Source of the DNA: Acidovorax sp. 106
GTDB taxonomy: Bacteria; Pseudomonadota; Gammaproteobacteria; Burkholderiales; Burkholderiaceae_C
Direction: 5' to 3'
NCBI RefSeq assembly: GCF_003663825.1
Contig: NZ_RCCC01000001.1
Span: 4,472,501 to 4,536,500 of the forward strand
Length of the DNA: 64,000 bases
The notes under the pieces were generated by a model, which saw only the letters and a list, made by a program, of their open reading frames with translations, did no database searches and was not told where the DNA came from. Position numbers and translations under genes: made by a program. Shown here in pieces: positions 1 to 8,681 of the stretch; positions within the stretch are counted from its first letter, which is position 1, and every line of letters starts with the position of its first letter.

Positions 1-1
1 C

Positions 2-688
2 GCACAGCAGTGCCGAGTGCCGGTATATGTTGCCAGCAAGCGCACCCTGGCTGCCCGTACCCTGCTGGCGCAGCACCCCGAGGTAGACGTGCTGGTCTGC
101 GACGATGGCCTGCAGCACTTGGCGCTGCAGCGCGATCTGGAAATTTGCGTCTTCAACCCCCACGGCACAGGCAACGGCTTTTTGCTGCCCGCAGGCCCCC
201 TGCGCGAGCCTTGGCCACGGCGGGTGGACTGGGTGCTGTACACGGGTGATACACCACCACCCAGCCTCGCCAAGGCACCAGCCACCGGCGGCACTTTTGG
301 ACTGCAACGCCACCTTGCCAGCTACGCCGTGGCGGCCGACGGGCGCCAGATACCGTTGAGCGCACTACAGGGCCTGCCGGTGCACGCCGTGGCCGCCATC
401 GGCCAGCCGGGCCTGTTCTTTGGCATGCTGCAATCTGCGGGGCTGACATTGGCCGCCCAGGAAGCCCTGCCAGACCACTATGATTTTGATAGCTGGCAGC
501 GCTTATCTGATCAGCGCGAGGTGCTTGTTTGCACTGAAAAAGACGCTGTCAAACTGTGGAAGCAGCACCCGGACGCCCTGGCTGTGCCTCTGCAGATCAC
601 GCTGGACGAGGGCTTTCTCCGCCAATTGAAAGAACGCCTGGCCCGCCTGGCTTCGCCGCTATCATCCCCTGCCACTTTCGCGCGCTGA
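2..688 (+). CDS. lpxK: Tetraacyldisaccharide 4'-kinase, 3' part of gene
   Basis: This enzyme phosphorylates the lipid A disaccharide precursor at the 4' position to give lipid IVA, at the cytoplasmic face of the inner membrane. The frame is open to the window edge, so the start and the Walker A region are missing. Visible family motifs are CDDGLQH near the beginning and [10 protein letters not shown] near the end. The gene is followed after 33 bp by a Trm112-like gene and kdsB, the lpxK-ycaR-kdsB order known from E. coli. Oddity: bases 485-504 match 19 of 20 positions of a repeat found between genes elsewhere in this window, so this copy is translated as part of the enzyme (around residues [11 protein letters not shown]). 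Confidence 0.93.
   Translation, partial: AQQCRVPVYVASKRTLAARTLLAQHPEVDVLVCDDGLQHLALQRDLEICVFNPHGTGNGFLLPAGPLREPWPRRVDWVLYTGDTPPPSLAKAPATGGTFGLQRHLASYAVAADGRQIPLSALQGLPVHAVAAIGQPGLFFGMLQSAGLTLAAQEALPDHYDFDSWQRLSDQREVLVCTEKDAVKLWKQHPDALAVPLQITLDEGFLRQLKERLARLASPLSSPATFAR
485..522 (-). repeat. Family A repeat copy inside lpxK
   Basis: TTTGATAGCTGGCAGCGCTT (485-504) differs by one base from the reverse complement of the family A repeat at 32565-32612, and the following bases keep the pattern of a spacer, then an AGCGC-type arm, then GAGG. It is in frame in lpxK and does not break it. The match could be chance convergence on a functional protein segment, but its length argues for descent from the repeat. 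Confidence 0.5.
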
Positions 689-721
689 GCGCGCTGCTTT
701 TTTCAGACTGAACACGCCGCC

Positions 722-904
722 ATGGACCCCAAACTGCTTGAACTGCTGGTATGCCCCGTTACCAAAGGCCCCCTGACGTTTGACCGGGAGGCCCAAGAGC
801 TGGTTTCTCGCAGCGCCCGCTTGGCCTATCCCGTGCGCGACGGCATTCCGGTACTGCTGGAAAACGAAGCCCGCACACTGAGCGACGAGGAGCTGGAGGC
901 ATGA
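722..904 (+). CDS. Trm112-like protein (YcaR family)
   Basis: A 60-residue protein of the Trm112/YcaR (UPF0434) family. It begins [18 protein letters not shown] and contains the typical [11 protein letters not shown] segment. Most of the zinc-binding cysteines of eukaryotic Trm112 are absent, as usual in bacterial members; only one CP pair remains. The precise role in bacteria is not settled. Its stop codon overlaps the kdsB start as ATGA (901-904), so the two are probably translationally coupled within the lpxK-ycaR-kdsB operon. Confidence 0.92.
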   Translation: MDPKLLELLVCPVTKGPLTFDREAQELVSRSARLAYPVRDGIPVLLENEARTLSDEELEA

Positions 905-1761
905 GCGACGGGCCAGCGATGCCAGGCCACTCACCCAGCCCCGCAGCCATCGGTGCCGCCACGCCATTCACCGTGCTGATCCCGGCCCGGCTGGCGTCTT
1001 CACGGCTGCCCAACAAGCCGCTGGCCGACATAGCCGGGACACCCATGGTGGTGCGCGTGGCCCAGCGCGCCCAGCAAAGCCAGGCCCAGCGCGTGGTGGT
1101 GGCGGCAGACGATGACCTCATCCTGCAAGCCTGCCAACAGCATGGCATCGAAGCCGTGCTGACCGATAAGCACCACGCCAGCGGCAGCGACCGCCTGGCA
1201 CAGGCCTGCGAACAACTGGGTTTGCAAGGAGACGACATCGTCGTCAATGTGCAGGGCGATGAGCCTTTGATAGACCCGGCCCTGATCAATGCCGTGGCGG
1301 GCCTGCTGGCCGCACAAGCCCAGGCCAGCATGGGCACAGCAGCCCACCCCATCGCATCGAGGGAAGACTACCTGAACCCCAACGTGGTCAAGGTCGTGCT
1401 GGACGCCCAGGGCCTGGCCTATTATTTCAGCCGCGCGCCCATTCCGTGGTCGCGAGACCATTCGAACACCGCTTGGTGGGATGCCGCCACCCAAAGCCCT
1501 GTGGCCCACAGCGCCACAGGCTTTTCGCCGCTGCGCCATGTAGGCATCTACAGCTACCGTGCAGGCTTTCTGCGGCAGTTTCCCCAATTGCCCGTCGCCC
1601 CCACCGAGGCCGTGGAGGCCCTGGAGCAACTGCGCGCGCTGTGGCATGGGCACCGCATCGCCGTGCACATTGCGGCTACAGCGCCCGGCCCTGGGGTGGA
1701 CACACCGGAAGATTTGGCAAAAGTCCGCGCCTTGCTGGCCCCCGCCAACCCCCGTCACTGA
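901..1761 (+). CDS. kdsB: 3-deoxy-manno-octulosonate cytidylyltransferase
   Basis: Activates KDO with CTP to CMP-KDO, the donor for the inner core of lipopolysaccharide; cytoplasmic. The nucleotide-binding signature [15 protein letters not shown] sits at about residues 28-42 and the [11 protein letters not shown] motif follows at about residues 112-122. At 286 residues it is longer than the usual ~250 because of about 25 extra N-terminal residues. The ATG at 901 is preferred because it forms an ATGA overlap with the upstream gene; an ATG at 919 is an alternative start. It is the third gene of the lipid A/LPS operon and adk follows 163 bp after its stop. Confidence 0.95.
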   Translation: MSDGPAMPGHSPSPAAIGAATPFTVLIPARLASSRLPNKPLADIAGTPMVVRVAQRAQQSQAQRVVVAADDDLILQACQQHGIEAVLTDKHHASGSDRLAQACEQLGLQGDDIVVNVQGDEPLIDPALINAVAGLLAAQAQASMGTAAHPIASREDYLNPNVVKVVLDAQGLAYYFSRAPIPWSRDHSNTAWWDAATQSPVAHSATGFSPLRHVGIYSYRAGFLRQFPQLPVAPTEAVEALEQLRALWHGHRIAVHIAATAPGPGVDTPEDLAKVRALLAPANPRH

Positions 1762-1810
1762 GCAGGCTGTACACAGGGAAAACACAGTCGCCAAAGCAGC
1801 GGCAGCGTAA

Positions 1811-2581
<771 letters not shown>

Positions 2582-2631
2582 TCTCTGAGGGGCACCTGTC
2601 CCGATCCATCCCGGCGGTAAACCGCCAAGAT

Positions 2632-2669
2632 AAAACCCCTTGCCGCAGCGCTGCAGCAAGGGGTTTTTT
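2632..2669. terminator. Bidirectional rho-independent terminator between adk and asparaginase
   Basis: An inverted repeat with arms AAAACCCCTTGC and GCAAGGGGTTTT around a short loop, with T runs on the plus-strand side and, read in reverse, on the minus-strand side. It lies between two convergent genes and can end both transcripts. Confidence 0.85.
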
Positions 2670-2725
2670 CTATGCCCTGCAGCCCTGTCCGCAGACCTGC
2701 CTAAACGGGGGGCTGCAGTGCCAGA

Positions 2726-3697
2726 TCACACAGCTTGCGCCCCATTGCGTGACATCAGGTCCAACACCAGTTGGATCCGCGCCTTGATGGGCGACAGCCC
2801 CGCTGCTCCGGCAAAGTCGCCTGTGGGCCCCACCAACGTGTGCCCTTGTCCACACCGGGTAGCGGTCACCACGCAAACGCCCTGCTGCTGCGCGCGCAGC
2901 AAAGCCTCCTTCAGCGCATGGTGGATGGAGCCATTGCCCGTAGCGGCCACCACCAGGCCCTGCACACGGGCATTTACCAAGGCATCCACTGCACGCCCGC
3001 TGGCGCCTGCCCCGCTGCACACCACCTCCACCCAGGGCCAGTCGGCAGCGGGAGGCATCCTGTGCAGCAACACAGCATGGGCTCCCCGACACCCTGCACC
3101 GGGCTCCCGCGCCCAACGCACCTGCCCCTCCTCCACCCACCCGCACGGCCCCGCCTCTCCTGAAGTGAAGGCATCTACGCGGTAAGGAAACGCCTTGTGC
3201 ACATGCTCTGCAGCATGCACAACACCCGCAGCCACAGCCAGCACGCCGCCCACGCGGGGATGGGTCGCCACAGCGATGGCATCCAGCAAATTCTGAGGCC
3301 CATCGGGCGTCAACGAACTGGCCGGGCGCATCGCACTGACCAGAACGACAGGCTTGGAGGCGTCCAACACCGCGCTCAGAAACCACGCGGTCTCTTCCAG
3401 CGTATCGGTGCCGTGGGTGATCACCACCCCCGTCACGTCGGGGTCTGACAGCAACTGTTGGCAACGCATTGCCAACGTACGCCACACATCCCACCCCATG
3501 TCTTTGCTGTCGATCTGGGCAATTTGCTCAGACTCCAAAACATGCCCTTGCAACGCCTTGCCCAGCCCCGGCACGCCTTGCAGCAAGTCAGCGACCCCCA
3601 CCTCCGCCGCTTTGTAACCTACGTTGTCCTCCGCACTCGCGGCCTTTCCGGCAATCGTGCCGCCCGTCCCCAAAACGACGATTTTTTGCGTACTCAC
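2726..3697 (-). CDS. Asparaginase
   Basis: Hydrolyses L-asparagine to aspartate and ammonia. The two threonine motifs of the asparaginase/glutaminase family are present: GTGGTIAG at residues 10-17 (nucleophile T14) and HGTDTLEET at 95-103 (T97-D98 pair). SAMRP near residue 120 is also typical. No signal peptide is visible, so the enzyme is probably cytoplasmic (type I-like), although the sequence could also be processed differently. At 323 residues the length is normal. The gene is transcribed divergently from lexA, and its upstream region is shared with two LexA boxes (3713-3751), so SOS control of this gene is possible but not shown. Confidence 0.93.
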   Translation of the reverse strand: MSTQKIVVLGTGGTIAGKAASAEDNVGYKAAEVGVADLLQGVPGLGKALQGHVLESEQIAQIDSKDMGWDVWRTLAMRCQQLLSDPDVTGVVITHGTDTLEETAWFLSAVLDASKPVVLVSAMRPASSLTPDGPQNLLDAIAVATHPRVGGVLAVAAGVVHAAEHVHKAFPYRVDAFTSGEAGPCGWVEEGQVRWAREPGAGCRGAHAVLLHRMPPAADWPWVEVVCSGAGASGRAVDALVNARVQGLVVAATGNGSIHHALKEALLRAQQQGVCVVTATRCGQGHTLVGPTGDFAGAAGLSPIKARIQLVLDLMSRNGAQAV

Positions 3698-3712
3698 TTG
3701 CGCACTCCAAAA

Positions 3713-3732
3713 AACTGGTGAAAAATACAGGT
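3713..3732. promoter_or_regulatory. LexA box 1
   Basis: AACTG, ten bases, CAGGT: a near-consensus SOS box (consensus TACTG-N10-CAGTA). It overlaps box 2 by one base and lies between the asparaginase start (3697) and the lexA start (3785). Confidence 0.75.
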
Positions 3733-3751
3733 ACTGGATTAAAAAACAGTA
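3732..3751. promoter_or_regulatory. LexA box 2 (perfect arms)
   Basis: TACTG, ten bases, CAGTA: both arms match the E. coli SOS consensus exactly. It ends 33 bp before the lexA start, the usual place for autorepression. Confidence 0.88.
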
Positions 3752-3784
3752 GCCCTAAACCCTCAGCAAGCCGCAGACACAGTC

Positions 3785-4459
3785 ATGTTCGACAACCCCA
3801 AACTCACGGCCCGGCAACAACAGATTCTGGACTTGATCCAGACCGCCATCGCACGCACAGGGGCCCCCCCTACCCGTGCAGAGATCGCCACAGAGCTGGG
3901 TTTCAAGTCGGCCAACGCGGCAGAAGAACACCTGCAGGCCCTTGCACGCAAAGGCGTCATCGAGTTGGTCAGCGGCACGTCGCGTGGCATCCGGCTGCGC
4001 AGCGACACGGTTCGCGCCATCAATGCCGCCAGAGGGCAGCACTTTGCGGCACCGCTGCAGCAAGTGTCTCAACTCTTCCTGCCGCTGATTGGCCGCGTGG
4101 CTGCTGGCTCCCCCATTCTCGCGCAGGAACATGTGGACCAAACCTACTGCGTAGAAAACAGCCTCTTTCAGCACAAGCCAGATTACCTCCTCAAGGTGCG
4201 AGGCATGTCCATGCGCGACGCAGGCATCATGGACGGCGACCTGCTGGCAGTGCAGGCCACCAAAGAGGCACGCAATGGCCAAATTGTGGTGGCCCGCCTG
4301 GGCGACGAAGTCACCGTCAAACGGCTCAAGCGCACCGCCAAGGGGGTTGAGCTTTTGCCCGAAAACCCCGACTACCCTGTCATTACCGTACGGCCTGGGG
4401 AAGTCTTTGAAATCGAGGGATTGGCTGTAGGCCTCATCAGAAACACGATGCTGATGTAA
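3785..4459 (+). CDS. lexA: LexA repressor, SOS regulator
   Basis: Represses the DNA damage response and cleaves itself when RecA filaments form. It is 224 residues long. The N-terminal winged helix (1-72) begins [13 protein letters not shown]; the self-cleavage site is A107-G108 (RVAAGSP); the catalytic dyad is S142 (RGMSM) and K179 (VTVKRLK). Two overlapping LexA boxes in its promoter indicate autoregulation. It is divergent from asparaginase. A small gene of unknown function follows on the same strand. Confidence 0.98.
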   Translation: MFDNPKLTARQQQILDLIQTAIARTGAPPTRAEIATELGFKSANAAEEHLQALARKGVIELVSGTSRGIRLRSDTVRAINAARGQHFAAPLQQVSQLFLPLIGRVAAGSPILAQEHVDQTYCVENSLFQHKPDYLLKVRGMSMRDAGIMDGDLLAVQATKEARNGQIVVARLGDEVTVKRLKRTAKGVELLPENPDYPVITVRPGEVFEIEGLAVGLIRNTMLM

Positions 4460-4589
4460 ACCCAACACCAGATGCGCAGCCCCTCAGGTGGCGGGCGTTT
4501 GACGAGGTTGCCACACCTTGTCAGCCCTGGGGAACGCTGTGTTTTTGAAATCCTGCCTATGTTCATCCACCGATCTTCGGAGTATTCAC

Positions 4590-5033
4590 ATGGGAATTGG
4601 ATCTTTGACTCTCTCCTCGTTCGCCTCGCCCCTGCAAGTGCTTTCACGCTGGCTCGCACCCAGGGCACTTGGCCAGGTTCCACTTGGCGACGAGGTAGCC
4701 CTTGGCAACGCGGCCTTGGGCAGCGAGCAGGCCAACCCGTGCAAGTTTGCCCAAGGCTTGGTGCTTGAAACGCCTGCACCGCATGCTCAGCGCCCAGACC
4801 ACCCCAAGGCCCATGCTCCAGCCCGAAGTGCATGCGTGGCAGCCGAGACAAAGCTGGCGCATCGCCCACTGCCCCACAGCGCCCATGCACTGCGTCGTCC
4901 CCCTGCGCGGCAAGTGCTACGGGTTGTGCACTCGTCCTGCAATAGCGGCTTCGACAAGTTGTTTATCTCGGGCCGAATGGCCGACGTGTGTGCAGAACTG
5001 GACAGGCTTGCAGCGCGAGAAACCTTGGCCTGA
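4590..5033 (+). CDS. Small protein of unknown function downstream of lexA
   Basis: I do not recognise the family. The frame encodes 147 residues starting MGIGSLTLSSF, rich in Ala, Leu and Pro, with no membrane helix or signal peptide. An ATG at 4590 has a fair ribosome binding site (CGGAG, 8 bases before). The C-terminal end (residues 126-147, about FISGRMADVCAELDRLAARET) looks like a normal helical protein end, and the frame's codon choice is GC-rich in third positions. It lies 130 bp after lexA with no terminator seen, so it may be co-transcribed. An earlier in-frame start at 4518 lacks a clear ribosome binding site. Confidence 0.55.
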   Translation: MGIGSLTLSSFASPLQVLSRWLAPRALGQVPLGDEVALGNAALGSEQANPCKFAQGLVLETPAPHAQRPDHPKAHAPARSACVAAETKLAHRPLPHSAHALRRPPARQVLRVVHSSCNSGFDKLFISGRMADVCAELDRLAARETLA

Positions 5034-5193
5034 AAGCTGAGAGCCTGTTTCAGATCTCGCAGGGGATCGTAAACAGGCCCTTGGTTAATCCAAGAGATCA
5101 AACTGCCACACCACACATCGCGTTGCATTTAACTGCGCCATCGTTTGTTGCCCACGCCACCTGAGGGCCGCGCGGGCAAGGCACAATATCGGG

Positions 5194-6201
5194 ATGAATA
5201 TTGTGATCCTGGACGATTACCAAGACGCAGTGCGCAAGCTCCATTGCGCCACCCGGCTCGACGCCTACACCGCCAAGGTCTACACCAACACTATCAAGGG
5301 GTTAGGCCAGTTGTCGGTGCGTCTGCGTGATGCAGACATCATCGTGCTGGTGCGCGAACGTACGCAAATCACCCGCCAGTTGGTTGAAAAACTGCCTCGG
5401 CTCAAACTGATTGCGCAAACTGGCAAAGTGGGCAGCCATATCGATGTGGCTGCCTGTACGGAGCGCGGAATTGCAGTGGCGGAAGGTGTGGGCTCTCCAG
5501 TAGCCCCCGCCGAGTTGACCTGGGCGCTGGTGATGGCGGCCTCTCGCCGCCTTCCTCAATACATCGCCAACCTCAAGCATGGCGCTTGGCAGCAGTCAGG
5601 ACTCAAAAACGCATCCATGCCCCCCAACTTTGGCGTTGGAACAGTGCTGAGGGGCAAAACGCTGGGCATTTGGGGCTATGGACGCATTGGGCAATTGGTG
5701 GCGGGGTATGGCCGAGCATTTGGCATGAATGTGCGCATCTGGGGCAGAGAGGCCTCAAGAGCCCAGGCGCTGAGCGATGGCTACCAGATTGCAACCACCC
5801 GCGAGGAGTTCTTCTCCCAGTGCGATGTCATCTCCCTGCACTTGCGGCTGAATGAAGAGACACGCAGTATTGTTTCTTTGGAAGATTTGTCCTGCATGAA
5901 GCCAACAGCACTGCTGGTCAACACCTCCCGAGCCGAGTTGGTGGAACCCGACGCACTGATTGCTGCGCTCAATCGCGGACGCCCCGGCATGGCGGCGGTG
6001 GATGTTTTCGAAAGCGAGCCCATCCTGCAAGGGCATGCTCTCTTGCGGCTGGAAAACTGCATCTGCACGCCCCACATTGGGTACGTGGAACAGGACAGCT
6101 ATGAGTTGTACTTCGGAGCAGCCTTTGACAATGTAGTGAACTTCATCAAAGGCACGCCCACCAACATTGTGAACCCTGGGTCACTGCAAGTGCGCCGCTA
6201 A
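5194..6201 (+). CDS. D-2-hydroxyacid dehydrogenase family protein
   Basis: An NAD-dependent oxidoreductase of the D-isomer-specific 2-hydroxyacid dehydrogenase family (phosphoglycerate dehydrogenase-like), 335 residues. It has the Rossmann motif GYGRIGQ at about residue 163, and the usual catalytic set: Arg in NTSRAELV, Glu in VFESEPI and His in CTPHIGY. The substrate cannot be told from the sequence. It has no C-terminal ACT domain, so it is not a typical SerA. It stands alone on the plus strand; a strong terminator follows at 6261-6295. Confidence 0.9.
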   Translation: MNIVILDDYQDAVRKLHCATRLDAYTAKVYTNTIKGLGQLSVRLRDADIIVLVRERTQITRQLVEKLPRLKLIAQTGKVGSHIDVAACTERGIAVAEGVGSPVAPAELTWALVMAASRRLPQYIANLKHGAWQQSGLKNASMPPNFGVGTVLRGKTLGIWGYGRIGQLVAGYGRAFGMNVRIWGREASRAQALSDGYQIATTREEFFSQCDVISLHLRLNEETRSIVSLEDLSCMKPTALLVNTSRAELVEPDALIAALNRGRPGMAAVDVFESEPILQGHALLRLENCICTPHIGYVEQDSYELYFGAAFDNVVNFIKGTPTNIVNPGSLQVRR

Positions 6202-6260
6202 GGGCAGGAACCAGCCCCTCTGGTCCAGGGCTTTTCGACGTCATTCGGGTCATCAAAAAC

Positions 6261-6295
6261 AAAGGCCCCCTGCTTGCTCCAAGCAGGGGGCCTTT
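6261..6295. terminator. Bidirectional terminator
   Basis: Arms AAAGGCCCCCTGCTTG and CAAGCAGGGGGCCTTT with a three-base loop, between the convergent dehydrogenase and LivK-type genes. Confidence 0.85.
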
Positions 6296-6320
6296 GCGCA
6301 TCAGAAGCTACTGAACGGAT

Positions 6321-7451
6321 TTAGTTCAGAGGTGTCTTCTTGCCATCCTTGTACACGTACAAGGTGATGGCGGGGTTCTTCATTTCGCCATTGGGCTCAA
6401 ACTGGATCGTGGATGTCACGCCCTTGAAGTTGGACTTCAGCAATTCTGGGGTGTAGACCTTAGGATCGACCGAGTTGGCACGCTTCATGGCATCCACCAG
6501 CAAGAACGTCGCATCGTAGGTGTAAGGGCTGTAAACCTGGAATTGGTTAGGGTACTTGGCATCGTACTTGGCCTTCCAGGCCTTGCCGCCAGGCATCTTG
6601 TCCAGCGATGCACCGCCTTCAGCACAGATCACGTTGGCCAAAGTCTTGGCGCCTGCTGCCAGCTTGGCAATTTCAGAGGTGCACACGCCGTCGCCGCCGA
6701 AGTACTTCACATTACCCATACCCAACTGCTCCATCTGGCGCAGCATGGGGCCGGCTTGTGGGTCCATACCGCCGAAGAAGATAGCATCAGGGTTCTTGGA
6801 CTTGATGGCGGTCAGGATGGCCATGAAGTCAGTCGCCTTGTCGGTGGTGAACTGCTCATCCACAACCTTCATGCCCTTGGCTGCGGCTGTCTTCTTGAAC
6901 ACATCAGCCACACCTTGGCCGTAAGCAGTACGGTCGTCCACGATCGCAACGGTCTTCAGCTTCAGGGTGTCGATAGCGTAGAAAGCCAAACCGGAACCCA
7001 ACGCATTGTCATTGGCGATGATACGGAAGGTGGTCTTGTAGCCTGGCTTTGTCAGGTTGGGGTTGGTCGCAGCGCCCGTGACGTGGGGGATACCGCAGTC
7101 GTTGTAAACCTTCGATGCGGGAATCGTCGTACCGGAGTTCAAATGACCCACAACGCCAGCAACCTTAGCATCGCACAGTTTTTGTGCAGCGGCTGTCCCT
7201 TGCTTTGGATCAGCAGCGTCATCTTCCGCCTGAAGCTCAAACTTGATCTTCTTACCGCCGATGGTGACACCTTGGGCGTTCAACTCTTCAATGGCCATGC
7301 GAGCGCCATTTTCGTTGTCCTTGCCGTAGTGAGCCTGCGCGCCAGAAACAGGAGCCACGTGACCGATCTTAACCACCTGCTCTTGTGCAGAGGCCACACC
7401 GGCAACAGCTGCGATAGCAGCAACCACGGTCAGTTTCAACTTCAATTGCAT
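6321..7451 (-). CDS. Branched-chain amino acid ABC transporter, periplasmic binding protein
   Basis: A LivK-type type I periplasmic binding protein, 376 residues. The start at 7451 gives a clean signal peptide (MQLKLKLTVVAAIAAVAG, cleavage after ASA-Q) and has GGAG seven bases upstream; the in-frame upstream ATG at 7499 would spoil the signal peptide. The mature part opens with VVKIGHVAPVSGAQAHYG, the typical start of this family. No permease or ATPase genes accompany it, as is common in Comamonadaceae where such binding proteins are scattered. The actual ligand (Leu/Ile/Val or another small acid) is unknown. Confidence 0.92.
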   Translation of the reverse strand: MQLKLKLTVVAAIAAVAGVASAQEQVVKIGHVAPVSGAQAHYGKDNENGARMAIEELNAQGVTIGGKKIKFELQAEDDAADPKQGTAAAQKLCDAKVAGVVGHLNSGTTIPASKVYNDCGIPHVTGAATNPNLTKPGYKTTFRIIANDNALGSGLAFYAIDTLKLKTVAIVDDRTAYGQGVADVFKKTAAAKGMKVVDEQFTTDKATDFMAILTAIKSKNPDAIFFGGMDPQAGPMLRQMEQLGMGNVKYFGGDGVCTSEIAKLAAGAKTLANVICAEGGASLDKMPGGKAWKAKYDAKYPNQFQVYSPYTYDATFLLVDAMKRANSVDPKVYTPELLKSNFKGVTSTIQFEPNGEMKNPAITLYVYKDGKKTPLN

Positions 7452-7582
7452 ATCAATCTCCAGTAAAGATAAACGCTGAGAATTTTTCTTGTGTCTCAAC
7501 GCAGTGGAACATATCGCAATTTACAGGCCAGCTCATTAGGGAACACGATTAAATGCAGGGGAAACCACAGGGGAATACCCTG

Positions 7583-8239
7583 TCATCCTTGAGGTGCGTC
7601 AGGGTCTGCGCTCGCCAGCTCGTCGGCCACGGCTTCATAGACCGCATGGCGCACCACGGACTCAATCTCTTCGCGCAAGCGTGGCAGCACCGATCTGGTT
7701 TGCTCCTGCACCACCGTGGCGATGGCTTCACGCAACCGCTGGTCCAGCACCACATCCACGCGCTGCATCACCCGATGAACCATGTACTCCTCAGTTCCCT
7801 CAGGCAACGATCTAGCGGGCGGACGCACGTCAACGCGGGCTTCTTTGGCAAAGGCCATGGGGGCCGGGGAAGCCACCGCTGGCATGGAGGAGCCCAATGC
7901 ACCCGCCCTCACTCCTGAAGCAGATACCGGGGCCGGGGCCGTCGGAGCAGAACGCGCAGCGCCTAGAGAGCCCCCTTTTCCGTCCCCCGAAATACCCCGA
8001 GCAGCCGGGCTTGGCTGCGCAGGGAGCGCCTTAGCAGAAAAAGAACCTGTAGCTCCCCCCCTCACCAACGGGGTGCCCGAAACCTTCTCCTCAACCCCTG
8101 GAGTGGAGGGAGCCACCGAAGCAGGCACAGGCTTTGGCACCGATGTAGGGGCTGCGACACTTTGCCCTGATGGGGCTTGCACCACTTCGGTGAGTGTCGG
8201 GACAAAACGCGGTGGGACTCTGGGAGGTGCCGTGGACAT
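7583..8239 (-). CDS. Pro/Ala/Ser-rich protein of unknown function (DUF2486-like)
   Basis: A 218-residue protein with a long disordered Pro/Ala/Ser/Val segment (about 1-145) and a short ordered C-terminal part with two amphipathic stretches, MVHRVMQRVDVVLDQRLREA and a segment ending RLREEIESVVRHAVYEAVADEL. It resembles the Burkholderiales DUF2486 proteins found in the same place, between a LivK-type gene and holC, but I state the family from memory. It starts 3 bp after the holC stop, so it is probably the last gene of a pepA-holC operon. Function unknown. Confidence 0.72.
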   Translation of the reverse strand: MSTAPPRVPPRFVPTLTEVVQAPSGQSVAAPTSVPKPVPASVAPSTPGVEEKVSGTPLVRGGATGSFSAKALPAQPSPAARGISGDGKGGSLGAARSAPTAPAPVSASGVRAGALGSSMPAVASPAPMAFAKEARVDVRPPARSLPEGTEEYMVHRVMQRVDVVLDQRLREAIATVVQEQTRSVLPRLREEIESVVRHAVYEAVADELASADPDAPQG

Positions 8240-8242
8240 TCT

Positions 8243-8677
8243 TCACCCCCCCTTCAACACCAAATCGTGTCGAACAATCGCGTAGCCACGCGCCGCATAG
8301 TGCTTCCATCGCAGCCGTGCCTGGCCCCTGTCTTGTTCATCGGTGGAGCTCACTACCTCAATGAGCCGAGAAAACCGCTCAAACGCAGCAGGCACTTGAG
8401 CGCCTAGATTGAGCAGCACGTCCTGGTGCGGCGTTGCACCCAACTCAGCAGACAACACGACTGGCGATACCGCCAACTGGTCCTCATCGGCATCGTCGAA
8501 GCAGTGCGCAACAAAGTCCTGCGGCGACACCGACCAAAGCATGCGATCCAGGTCCACCAAAACAGGTTTGGGTGCCAAGATCACCAGTTGGGCTCCCGCT
8601 CGCTGGACCTTGCGCGCAAAGCGGCACGCATAGGCCAGTTTGTCTGGCGCATTGAAGTGAAAGGCGATCTCTGTCAT
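8243..8677 (-). CDS. holC: DNA polymerase III subunit chi
   Basis: The chi subunit joins the clamp loader (through psi) to single-strand binding protein. The start at 8677 gives MTEIAFHFNAPDKLAYACRF, the usual N-terminus, and 144 residues; the ATG at 8701 in the same frame would overlap pepA. Conserved features are CRFARKVQRAGAQLVI and LWSVSPQDFVAHC. It starts 4 bp after the pepA stop, the pepA-holC order seen widely in proteobacteria. Confidence 0.93.
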   Translation of the reverse strand: MTEIAFHFNAPDKLAYACRFARKVQRAGAQLVILAPKPVLVDLDRMLWSVSPQDFVAHCFDDADEDQLAVSPVVLSAELGATPHQDVLLNLGAQVPAAFERFSRLIEVVSSTDEQDRGQARLRWKHYAARGYAIVRHDLVLKGG

Positions 8678-8681
8678 TGGC

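Noticed and set aside
1266..1290. TTGAT...GATCAA-like sequence in kdsB as an FNR box
   Set aside because: It lies inside a coding region and the half-sites are not spaced by four bases.
4702..5040. Alternative frame of 112 codons downstream of lexA
   Set aside because: No ribosome binding site and an odd Cys/Trp-rich composition; the overlapping frame starting at 4590 is more protein-like.
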